Assembly (NCBI GenBank): GCA_001642005.1
Contig: LWCA01000416.1
Span: 1 to 28,385 of the forward strand
Direction: 5' to 3'
From: Intoshia linei
Lineage: Eukaryota; Orthonectida; Rhopaluridae
Length of the DNA: 28,385 nt
The translations under genes and the position numbers were made by a program. The first letter of the stretch is position 1. Each line of letters begins with the position of its first letter. Below, one piece after another: positions 10,248-22,300 of the stretch. The notes beneath the pieces were generated by a model. It searched no databases, was not told the origin of the DNA, and worked only from the letters and a program-made list of their open reading frames with translations.

Positions 10248-13200
10248 ATGGCCAAAGTAGTTCAAACGGAACCTACTGAAAATGGTTTGGCTATTAAAAA
10301 CCTCAGGGAATTATTTTCTGCTGTACCTGTCGACGTATGTGAGAGGTGTAAGAAAAGAGTTTACTTACCTGAAAAAGTTGGACCAATTAATGGAGTTGTC
10401 TTCCATACTCAATGTTTTAGTTGCTGTTTTTGTAGTCATCATCTTACCGTCAGAACATATTTTTCAAATCCCACCAATAGAAAGGATAAAGAAATTTATT
10501 GTGCTACCCATGCTGAGAGAATTTCATCTCTGGGACTCGATGCTAATTCAATGGGCATTAAAGGAGTATCTTGTATACTATTGACTATTAAATTATACAT
10601 TAGATTCTGGACGGCACTAGAGCTAATGCTCTCAAACATAAACAAACTCACCAGGTTCCTTCAATTGACAATGAATCAATACAAATCAAACTTCATAAAC
10701 TTTACGCTGAAAATACCAAAAGAATAGATAGAAAGGATTTGATGACACATAACTATCCTGCAATTCTGCCAGTTTTTAATTATGCCTTTATTTTCTTAAT
10801 TATTATGTAGAATAGTAAAATCTATGAGGCGCAGAAAAAGTTGGAAGAAGAACATAGAAAAACTGAGGACCAATTGAGGTTAAAACTAGAAGAAGAACGC
10901 AAAAAAACTACTGAAAAGGTATTGGAGGAACAAGAAATATTGTGGAATAAGAGGCTTACTGAACTTACTAAGACATTTGAAAATGAATTGTCTCTCAAAG
11001 ACAGTGCTAGAGATAACAAGAAAAAAGTAATATTTTCACTAAATTATTCATTTATTCAATTCATAGATGTTTGAAAAAGATAAAACTGAACTTCGTAAAA
11101 CTTTGACCATGAAAATGGCAGACAAAATAAAAAAATTGGATACTGAAGAAAGCCAAACTATACAAATCGAAACTACTAAATTAGTTGAAAAGCATGCTAA
11201 CGAAATGATTCAATTATTAAAAGTTAAACATGATAGTAGCGTAAGTTTTTAAATGTTATTTAGTGTTAATTTTTTAGTCTTTAAGCTTTAATGATTTTTC
11301 CAGTCACTTATTTTGAGGTTATAATTTAAACTCACTGATACAGTTCAAAGTCTCTCAGTTTCGAAGTCACAGATACATTATTATTAATATAGTAACTTGG
11401 AAGGATGAATCAATAGTATATAAATCAAAAATAGACAAATATATCTGAGATTCCAACAAGACCCTTGTCCATATAAATTAGTATTTGTCAATTTAAATGA
11501 AAGATACACAATTCTTTCAATTCAATAATAATTTAAACATAAAGAAAAATTAAATATGATAAAAAGTAAAAATGAAAATATTTTTAATTTTATCATATAA
11601 AAAATTTTTAATTCGAAGGTTCAAAGCTGTATAATTGTATGGTATCCGTTGATGCTATAACAGAATGAGTTATATTCAGTATTTCATCTAAAATTAAATT
11701 TTTAATTTGTCTGGTAAAGATTTGTTTATCATTCCTTACTTTAGGGTTCCAATTTTTTTATACAGACAATTTCACATCAAATTACAATTAAAGTAGTAGA
11801 TTGAACTATGCTATCGATATTTAAGATGTATAGATAAATTTCAAAGAAAAATTATTAGAACAGGGATTCCCACACTTTTTTCACGACGGACCGGTAAAAT
11901 TTTTCATGGACCAGTACTGGTTCGCGCACTGGCATTTGGGAAACGCTGTATTATAATAAATATTATTTTTTTAATTTTAAGAATTTTAAATATTCAATAT
12001 TTTTTCAGTAGTAATTTACTAAATTATATTAAATTATATATTAACGAGAATATACAATAACTTACTGGTAAAATGGTTAGAAATTTATGTCTGTTTATTT
12101 ATTTGTTTTAATTTATTTGTTATTTGTTAAGAAAGTAAGGGGAGTTTTAAAAATTCCATATTTCTATAACAGTTTTTCCCGCGTGATGTTTTATGGCAAA
12201 TTTCAATTTCAGAAATTGAGTCCTTCAAGATTAAATACCATAATTGTCCTTTGTTTTTAAATTCAAACTTGTCCTAGAATTATAAACATTACACAATCTA
12301 ATAAAAAGTTTTAAATTCGTCAATATTATGATAATTTTCAATTTCAAAATCTTATATCTTCACGGCCAAAACCTCAAATTACCCTTTTTTGTAAAAATTA
12401 AGAAAGTCTTAGAATTGTATATAACATAAATTCTGGGATGGTTTTTAAATTCATAAGCATTATCATAAATGGTAACCTCAAAAAATATAATTTTCACGGT
12501 CAAAAACCCAGATTAGACTTTTTTTAAAAATGAAAATACAATATGTAGTATTATAATTTAAAACAAAAAATAGAGATGATACAGTTATATTCAGTTAACA
12601 CACACAAAAAATTTCAATCTGACAAGGTGACGCCTTCATGGTCAAAAAAGCAGTTTAGTATTTATTTTTTTTTATTTCGAAACTATTTTATTAAATTTGA
12701 CAATTTTTAACAAAAAATTTGAAATAATTAATGGTTCTACAATTAAAAAAATAAGTTTATTCTGATACATCTTATTCCAATTGATATAAATACAAAATTT
12801 TAACCACATAAATTGTAAAATAAAATTGCCGGTGAAAAATAATCCCAACTTATATAAAAGGCTACGCGATTTTTGTGTGTGTGTTCCACTTTATTGAAAT
12901 AACTACCACTCTTAGAATATTTTAAAGACGATATTTCAATTACAGTTTTTTCCGGGACGTATAATAAGATAAATTTCAACTGCCCAATTTCATATCTTAC
13001 GGGTCAAACACCCCTGTTGTCCCTCTTTTTGAAAATCAAACGAGTTGGAGAATTTAAAGAAATTTACAGATGGTACAATTGTATTCTGTTAACACACACA
13101 AAAAATTCAAATCCGAATAAGTAACGACTTCACGGTCAAAAAAGCATTTTAGTATTCATGTTAGTATTCAAAAATCGAAAATTTAAATATTGATCCTACA

Positions 13201-16200
13201 ATTTAAAAAAAAATATGCATTGTACGTCTATACATTTGCAATAAAGACATATGGGTGAAAATCTATATAATTCATTCCTTCGGAATTTTTTTTATTGCTA
13301 CGCAATTTTTAAATTTCCAGTTTTGATTTTCAAAACATTTTTATTAAAAAATTAAAATTTAAATAAGAAACTACAACAACAAAACTAAAAAAACTTTGTT
13401 AATATCATTTTTATATTACAATCCTTTGCAATAATGGTAAAATTCGACTGAAATGTTTATAAAGTGAAGATTCAGTTAATTATTGATACAAAATTGGTAT
13501 TTATAAGTATTTATTAAATTGATACTGAATATATGTCATCACATTGAAAATGACAAAATAGGTGAGTGTTTTTACTTTATTGTTAAGATTATACAACTCA
13601 TTCTGTCTAATAAATTATTTCTTTAATTTTATTTTTTCTGGAATTTATGCTATTTATGACAATTTTTAGGATTGGACGTTTTTACTTTACTTTTAATATT
13701 ATACACACATTTTGTCTAATAAAATTGGACTGTTTTTACTTTATTTTTAATATTATACACACATTCTGTCTAATAAAATTAAAAAGTTTTAACTTTATTT
13801 TTAATATTATACACACATTCTGTCTAATAAATTAAAAAAATGGGATAATTGTTAAGTTAACAAAATAAAATTAAGATGGAATAATTCACTTTAAATTAAA
13901 AGGTAATATGATGTGTGGATCCACGTGAAACAAGTTTGAGAACCACTACTTTAAAGGATTGATAATAATGAATAGTAGCATTAATAAGTTAAAACGCAAA
14001 TACGCGTTTACCAATTACTGTTAATTATACAATATTGATATAATATATTTAGAAAGACGATCAAATAGATTTGGATGAAATTAAAAACACTTCACAGCAG
14101 GACATACCTGGACCTTACCCTCCATCTAAAAGAAAACGTGATTTGTTTTATAGTACTTCATATTTTGATAAAATTGATAAATATGTTTTGGAGGTAATAT
14201 ACTTTTAAATTAAAATTTAAGAAACTTAGATGGCATCTGATGATCATACTACGTTTACAGATTTGGTTAATGCGCTGACATGCAACTGTGAAACAAATTT
14301 GGATAAATGTCGTGCAATTTATCGTTGGATTACTCTTAAAGATTTAAACAATATGAAAATCGACGAAAATGGAGACAAGGATACACCATATGGTTTATTG
14401 TCTGGAATAAAAAGTGGAAGTGAAACCTATCACACATTATTTATGAGATTATGCAGTTATGCAGGATTACATTGCAGAGAAATAAAGGGCCACTCAAAAA
14501 GTGTGGGATATGAACCGGGTATGAAAATTAAAGAAAAAAGTTTTTTAAACACCTGGAACGTTGTCTTAATTGAAGGTGATTGGTGGCCTATACAATGTAA
14601 TTGGGGAGCAAGACATTTAGTAATGAAAAAGAATGAAACTCCGAGTATCAACGAAGATAGGAAAGACGAAATACGTTATCAATACGACGAACACTATTTT
14701 ATGACAGATCCAGATGAATTTATTAAAGAATTTTGGGCATCAGACATGGATTGGCAATTATTAGACGTTCCAATAACTTTGAAACAATTTGAGGAATCTG
14801 CGTTCGTTAGATCTGTATTTTTTAATTATGGCTTAAGTTTCACAGTTGACACAAAAGCCAAGGCTATTATGTATACGGATGATGATGGTAAATTGGAAAT
14901 TAAACTCACTATGCCTATTGAATTTTCTCAACATCTTTTGTTTTATTATCAATTGCATTACGACGAAAAAACTAAAACTAAAAAAACAAACGCAAACTCT
15001 GCAGTGGATTTAGAACGCTATATAGTCCATAATGTGGATTTAGAAACGGCTAGTTTTTTATTAAGACCTCCAAAGTCCGGTTATTATTTTTTGGAAATAT
15101 TTGTAAATAAAAGTGAGACATTTAAGGAATCGTCTTCAAGAGACCTCCAAGTTGTTCCATTTAAATTGAAATGCGCCTGTAAATTTAAAATTGTGGTATA
15201 CTCAAAAGACGGCAATAACCATAGAAAAATGTCACTTGAAAAGGATGAGAATAGAGTTGACCCTCTTCCAAAATGTGCTCTAGGAGAATGGGGTCCAATG
15301 AAAGCGATCCGACATTTTGGAATATACCCAATTAGCCATACCTCTTATCTGATAAACACTGATGTCAACTCTGTAGCAATTCGCATGCGTGCTAGTGAAC
15401 CAGTGCACGTTTTACCGAGATTACACAATAACACTGTCCGTGACGAGGATCTTCAAAACAGTTTTGATATCATCATAGAACAGGATATAATAACAATAAA
15501 TGTATATCTACCTAACACCGGAGAATATGGTATTGACATTTACGCGCGTTCTGAAAAATCGGTTGACCCAAGTACCTTATCTCACGCTTGTAAATATTTA
15601 ATTCAATATATCGAAAAGGATACTGATACTAAAAAATTTGTCAGAAATCCAAACATTGAAAACAATTTAGTAGGTCCTGAAAACAATGAAAAATCATCTG
15701 TTGTAAATTTGACTTCTTCAAATCCTAATACCAATGAATTTTACCATAAAACAATTATCAAAGTGAATAAAAATGAAGCACCCAGTAGCGATTCTAAAAA
15801 ATCTTTAAATTCCACTGAACAAATGCTTGAAAAAGTAAAATCGATGGAAAAAGATAAATCCATACCACAAGTTTTGAACAATGTAATTGAAGGGCCCGTC
15901 ATGCCAGATTATATTCGATTCGATATATTAAAATTTGTCCCGGAAACACCACGAATTTACTACAATTCCATGAAACCAATTGTCATACAAGTATATACGC
16001 GTAACGTTTATCGTTTTGCATACCAACTTAAAAAGGATAATAAAATTGTTAGCGGTGCAATAACTACCAAGGAATATAATGGTGGGAAAAAAATCAAATT
16101 TTACATAAGCGTTCCTACATTAGCTAATTACTCATTTTCTGTTTACTGTGCAGAAAATACAATCAAGGATAAACTTAACAACATTTATAACTTTTTAATT

Positions 16201-16281
16201 ATCTACAATATTAAACCTAAACCTCAAGATAACCATCAAAAACCAACAAAATCGAAAATTTTACGATTTTTTAAAAAGTAA
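10248..16281 (+). CDS. hil: Hillarin: LIM, coiled-coil and transglutaminase-like protein
   Basis: Six phase-0 exons: 10248-10565, 10604-10771, 10811-11026, 11067-11240, 14053-14193, 14230-16281, giving 1,022 residues. Residues 31-88 form one LIM zinc-binding domain with ligands C31, C34, H53, C56, C59, C62, C85, H88. Exons 3-4 (residues about 163-292) are a charged coiled coil. From about residue 340 comes the transglutaminase-like core and W180-type region seen in hillarin and the kyphoscoliosis peptidase family (YRWIT, SGSETYHTLFMRLCSYAGLH, NTWNVV, CNWGARHL). Fly and leech hillarins are linked to the cytoskeleton, in flies to septins and cytokinesis. The usual Cys-His-Asp triad is absent (Ser/Glu in SGSETY, Thr in NTWN, Asn in CNWG), so it is probably a non-enzymatic scaffold. 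Intron 4 is 2.8 kb of repeats; the others are 36-40 nt. An acidic linker and a basic tail (KSKILRFFKK) end the protein. AATAAA lies at 16315-16320. Confidence 0.93.
11861..11948. mobile_element. 88-bp hAT-like MITE
   Basis: Left end CAGGGATTCCCACACTTTTT, right end complement CAGCGTTTCCCAAATGCCAG. The flanking octamers TATTAGAA (11853-11860) and TATTATAA (11949-11956) match at 7 of 8 bases, which fits an 8-bp hAT target duplication. The interior has the gacggaccggt motif common in insect hAT MITEs. Confidence 0.75.
12150..13660. repeat. Dispersed periodic repeat, hillarin intron copy
   Basis: From 12150 to 12540 three subunits of roughly 110-120 bp repeat the phrases ttcacggtcaaaa, ccttttttgtaaaaat, taacataaattctggg and atcattataa-type tails. 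At 12840 a second copy begins with the conserved start (cttatataaaaggctacgcg plus GT repeats), so two partial copies abut. The 3' section ends near 13600 with aagtgaagattcagttaatt. Confidence 0.65.
13674..13833. repeat. Tandem array of 53-bp units
   Basis: Three consecutive units carry tttttactttatttttaata then ttatacacacattctgtcta and ataaaatt. A related single unit lies at 13562-13612, and others occur at 255-300 and 8472-8525 at the ends of other repeat copies, so the array is an expansion of the repeat terminus. It reads open in one frame only because it is stop-poor. Confidence 0.8.
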
Positions 16282-16324
16282 ACGGTTGTATTTACCCCAA
16301 CTAATATAATTTTTAATAAATAAA

Positions 16325-19300
16325 TTAATTCTTTGACAATTTTTTCTTTTTTTGCATCATAAATGAAAGTTTTTCATCATTTGAAAACACTGTTTTATAT
16401 TTTCCAGTCTCTTTTTCGTGCTAAATTAAAAGTTTAAACATAATTTTAATAAATTACATCAGGACGCAAGCGCAATGTCGAAAATTTTCGTTCAATTTGT
16501 TCAGTTTCCAGAGGTGTCGGACTAGGGTTAATTGAAGGTTCCCTCGATTTCTCAAATTTCAATCGAGTAATTCTGTCGTGCACCATAAACGATGCTCTAT
16601 CTTGATACGACTAAAAGTTAATGAAACATTAATTTTTTTAGGAATAATATTATCATTTTGATTAATGTTACTTGTATGTGCATTTCTAATTCAGTTCTTT
16701 GGCGGGCTGATGTATCAAATACTACAATTTATTTTAAAAAAGTCTTTTTCATATTTTACCCGTTGTAGCTTCCGAATCTCGTATTTCACGTTTCTTTTCA
16801 ATCATGTTTGATATCTTAAGTAAAATAATAATTACATCTTTCTTGTTTTATAATTATAAAAAAAGTAGTGTATGAGCAATTTTAAGAAATTTAGGAAATC
16901 TACAGATTTAAAATTGGTCAAAAAAGTTTGATAATAACTGGTTTATTATATACCATTCCGGTGACTCTGAGTTGATGCTGATTGGTGACTTTATCAAGTT
17001 TGTTGCTTTGAACTTTTAATTTATGTATAAGAGCGTCACGAGAATATTCGTCTTTATCCGAGTCTACGTTTCGAATCTGGGCAGATTTTTCTTGTCGTTT
17101 CATAAATTCTGCCAGTTTGCTTTGCTTAGCTTTCAATTCCTTTGAATTTGATATTTGCATTCGTTTTTTCTCTATTCTTTCTCTCAACTAGGATTACAAA
17201 ATAGATACGCTAATATTTTATATACCAAATCATATTGCTTTTCTTTAGTTTCTAGAGCTTTTTCGGAATCAATTTTATCTTTTTTGCTGCTATCTCTGAT
17301 TAAACTTGCCGTAAATAAAGACTCTCGCTCTTTTATATCGATTCTATTCATTTTTGCCATCACTTTATCTCTAGATTTTTGCATAGCCCGTTCTAGCGCC
17401 TACATTATTATGGTTTAATTATTAAAATTTTTAAATTGATACTGCAATTTGATTTTCTCTTTGTATTTCCAATTCTTTCAATTCTTCTTCATAATTTACA
17501 TCAGATTTATTTTTGTCTAATATTTAATTTAAATATTAAAAAATTTAATTCTAATTATATAATTACTCAATTCGTTTTGCTTTTCGTTAAAAGCAATATC
17601 AATTTCGTTTAAAATAATATTCTTTTTTTCTTCATCTTTTCGATTAGTTGCATCCGTATCATCTCCTTTTAAATTTAAATTGAACAGCATACGCCATACA
17701 TTATTAAATTTGTTTCCATTTAAATTATCTTCCAATGTACATTTCATTTTTTCTAGCTCTTTGTCACTCTAAAAACTAACGTATTTATGTTTTCAGTAAA
17801 AAATTACAGATCCACTAATTTTATCGTTGACAATTTGACTTTCAATATCCTGCTCGTTTTGCAAAAATACCATGATATCTATTAAAATTGACATGTCTGT
17901 CAAGTTTTCTTTGTATATATACAATTCTGAATAATTATAATTATAATTATTATAGATTAAGAGTGATTTTACTTTGCAATTGCAAATATATAGTGTCCTC
18001 TAAAATATTAGCTAAAACGTTTTTTTCTATAATTTCGTGTTGTGCAATTAATTGTATCGCCGATTCGTTTTCGTTCAATCTTGACGTTATTTGCTATAAA
18101 TACAGTTTATTAAATTTTAATTCAAGAAATGCCTCGTTTGACAAAGACGTGTATTGAACGGGTTGATTTTTGTTGAGATTACACAAAATTTCCCGCAATA
18201 AATTACATTCAGCATTATGTTTACACACCAAAATTTTGAAAATATATTCAGTCACATTTTTTGAATCTAATTTATCTAAATAGAAAGGTACGTAATCGTT
18301 ATTCACTCAATATACAAATACCATATGTTGTTTCAATTTGCTTGAATTTTTCAGATAATCGTAGTGATGCTTTTTGTCGTTGTCGTTCAAAATTGTCACT
18401 TAATCTAAAATGTAAAAAATATCAAATTAATTCGCTTCTTCTTATATACCATTTCAAGTGTTTTATATCATTTTAAATTAAAAGGTTCAAGTTTAAAAAA
18501 ATGCAGCCCTTATGGAATACTATAACCTTAAATGTTAAAATAGACTTTATTTTATCGATATTCCCGAGGCGTGGGTGAAGGTACGGAACCTTATATAATA
18601 CGGATGGTTATTTTTTTCAATCATAACCAAGGGTAACCGATTTGTTGGTTTTTATTACAATCAAAAACAATACTAGTAACTTTGCTGGTACCAGCTAATT
18701 TTTTTATTTTTCATTCATGGTTGCTAAAATTTTGGTTTTTTATTTTGTGGTTAGATTAAGAGTTTTTTTCGTAAGGTTTGGTAAAATCAAAGTTTTCAAA
18801 AAAATGTAATAAAAGAGATTTTACTTTAACTTAAGGCTTAAGAGTTAATAAAATTCACTTTTTTTTTTTTGGCGTTGGAATAAGTAATTTTTGTGAAAAA
18901 TTTTTTTGTAAAATCATTAAATGGGGATTTTTACATAATGAGCTTGAAATGGTATTTTTTATTAAATATTATTAAATTTTATTTATGGTGTGATAAAAAT
19001 GGGATTTTTAAAATAATAATTTAGCGGTTGTATAGGCTTTAGGATAAAATCCCAACATCGCGAAAATCTGCAATAATGTATTTTACAAAAATAAACTAAT
19101 TTTTCTAGAATAATACCAGCAAGTGCTGGTAACCCCTTTATATTATAACTCATAAAAATAATTTCAACAAATATAATCAATTATTCAAAGATTAAGAAAT
19201 TTAAATTAACTTACAAATGTTCATTATTGTCGAAATCAGTTAGAACTAGAGCAGCTTCATTAAATCTTTCAGTTTTTTTAATAGCTACTATATTTTGTCT

Positions 19301-22300
19301 TAAAATAGCAGATACCATTTCCTTTTCTCTTTGAGATACCAAATCGGATTTATTTCTTTCGAATAACCCTATTAATTTTTCATATTCATCTTGATAATTA
19401 TCTTGTATTTTTAGCAATGTTCTCTAAAAATTAATTAATTAGTTATTTAAAAATCGTATATCTTAAGTTTTGTAAATTAATAAAAATTAAGATAAATTGA
19501 ATATTAATAATATTAAAGATATAAATAAAGATTATAATCGTTAAATATAATTATAGAAAGCGACTTATTACGGTTACGTGTTTAACCCTTAAACTTTATT
19601 TGATTGCAAACATTAACACATTTTAAACTTTAAAATTTAAAGTATCACATTAGAGTTCAAAAGAATTATGGATACTCTACGTCAGTGGTTATCAACGTAG
19701 ATGTTAGCGCCCCTAGGGGCAGTGCAATCAATTTTATTAAAAATATTAAATATTAAATATATTATATTTGATATTGTTGAAAAAAAATTTCTCTTATTTA
19801 TTTTTTATTATGGGGCTGTGAGCCTTCAAAATGTCTTTATCCAATAATATATTCTGAAATGTCAAGGAGGTTATTGTGTTTTCCAACATCTTACATGATT
19901 GAAAGTGGATTCAGTTCTGTAAACAAAATATTGAGTAAAGATAAATGTAAAATTAATATATATCAAACGGGAGATATTGTTATCAAATTACACAGTATAA
20001 CACCAAAAATTAAGGAGTTAGTATTCAATAACCAGGCGCAAGGATCACATGATAATAAATACAAATTATTTTCCTTTTTTTTCGATTATTATAGATTTTA
20101 TAAAAATTACAGTTCATTTTATTAATTTAATTAAATTTTGTAAAAACCTCTTAAACCCTTTTTAAGTTGAATTAAACAATATTCCCAACAATTTTACGTG
20201 TTTTATGTTATATGATCAAAAATTATAAGTGTTGTAAATATTTAAATAAAATCTCTTTATATATTGTGAGAATTTCTTAAACTTTAAGTTATATCCTTTT
20301 TAAAATTTTTTAAAAAAATATTCCTTTAAATCCGTATATTAATGTATTCATTATTTCAGTAAAATCTGATTAAATTTGGTAAAAACATCTTAAACACTTT
20401 TTAAGTCTTTTAAATATTTACTTAAAATCTCTTAAATTTTCTTTAGATTATTGTAAAGATAATTAGTTATTTTTCTTCAAAATGTCATTAAATTTAACAA
20501 AAATCTATTAGACGATGTTTAAGTTTTTTTGAAAATATATTCCATAACTTTAATCCCTAAAATCCCACAATATTAAGTTAAAGCCGTAAACCAACAACCC
20601 CCAAAGTTTTTTCGCCGTAGACCCTAAACATAATAATATGTAACTGCATAAATGTTTTATTTTTTAAAATTATTTTATACAGACCCGAAGGTTAACATGG
20701 ATAAATTCAGCACTCTGTTTATAATTAATTATGATTAATTAAAAATGCATCAAAATGATGTGGAAGAACGTTGACCACTATTCTATACGAAATACATGTA
20801 TTTTAAATTTTCCATTTTCAGCTTTACTGATTCTAGAGGCATAATATTAATATAAAATTACATTTCCCAAATCAACATTACTAACATCCTCAACATGTAG
20901 CAAATGATCAACCAAAGTATCTGATACGTCGAGATTATTTTCTTTACGTTGCTGAATTAATAATTTCCTTCTTTCTAATCTATCAGCCAAGTTATCTTTA
21001 TATTTATTTTTGTTAAAAGACACCATTTGACTAAATTCTATAAAAAATATAAATACATGTAGGATGATTATAAATAACCAGCATCCATGTTATTCAATAT
21101 TTTAAACATTTGACGTATCCCTTCGTTGTTTTTATCTGCTCTAAACGTGGATTCGTCAATGCGCATTTGAACTAGTCTTTTATTTCTTTCAAATTCGTTC
21201 AATTTCTTATACTCGGATTCACCAAGTTGAGATATCAACAACTAAAATATTAGTTATACCAAAGACACAAAAACGTTCTCTTACACCTAAAGATTATACT
21301 AAGATATAAAGATTACACTCTACCGACTACGTATATATTTTCAAGTTTTAAGATTTGACAATATAATTTTTTTATATAAATGTACCTCCGAAAAATATCG
21401 ATCTTGTAAAATATCATATTTGGTATGCAAGGCGGCCATAGCTATATCTTTAGAGCAAATATCTAAATTGTCAAAACTAGAAACTGTGCTCAAAAAATCA
21501 TCATCCAGCAATTCATTATAATACTGTGGATAATCTTGTACAGTATATTTACACAAATGAATAAGAGCATAAAAATCATATTCACACTTTTCAAATGAAA
21601 AATATAAATCGGATAATTCTTCGTTGGTAAAATTCTAAATAAAATTAAAAAGGAATGCAACGTATTACTGAAAATTTTTTATTAATTCGCCTTAAATGGA
21701 GAATGTGTAAAAACCCCATCATTTTGAATATTACACGTATAAAACAGTTTTCAATTTCTGTATCATCATGTTCGTTAATTTTTAGAATTAACATTTGTTG
21801 TAATATTCGATAGCCAATTATTTTCTTTAAAAAACAATTAAAATGGTAAAATTATATAATTATAATTAATAATGCATACTTCAATTAAAACTATAACAAT
21901 TTCTCGGTTTTTGAGTTGATCCATTTCTAAAGAACACCTATCCAGTTTTATAATTAGACTTTTAATAATTTCATTCAATTGATCCGTTGATAAATTTTCT
22001 GCAATTCGCTCATTTAGACTGACTTTAATTTTGTTTTGAAACTGCCAAATAACATTAAAATTACAATTTTTATTTAAAAATAAATTACCGTATAAAGTAA
22101 ATCGTTTTCTTTAATGAAAAAGTTGATGAATTTGGATGAAACCAAATTGCTAAACCATAATTTATTGTTAAATTTATAAAAATCTTTTTTATCAATGCAT
22201 CGTGTATCATACGAAATAACGTAATCAGAATCTTTTAAATTTTCAATGTTTATAGCCACATATGGTTCTCTAAATTTTTTATTATTATATTTGATATTTC

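Larger units (their letters stand above)
11241..14052 (+). other. Long intron 4 of hillarin
   Basis: GTAAGT donor after 11240 and TTTAG acceptor before 14053, phase 0. It contains an 88-bp hAT-like MITE (11861-11948), two joined sections of the dispersed repeat (12150-12840 and 12840-13660), a 53-bp tandem array (13674-13833) and an isolated hAT-type terminus near 13937-13952 (gtttgagaaccacta). I see no exon in it. Confidence 0.75.

Noticed and set aside
10604-10727. Continuation of the LIM frame past 10565 to a stop at 10727
   Set aside because: This reads through the 38-nt intron 10566-10603. The spliced frame continues into the coiled coil and transglutaminase-like region.
13647-13835. 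Open frame with repeated NIIHTFCLIKL phrases
   Set aside because: It is the translation of the 53-bp tandem array, not a protein gene.
14457-14651. Minus-strand frame of 64 codons inside hillarin exon 6
   Set aside because: Antisense shadow of conserved coding sequence.
18322-18404. 16-nt intron 18306-18321 to keep the frame toward 18300
   Set aside because: Far too short to splice. The acceptor at 18276 gives a 46-nt intron with correct phase.
17155-18476. Several plus-strand open frames of 70-90 codons
   Set aside because: They are antisense shadows of phase-consistent minus-strand exons with standard splice sites.
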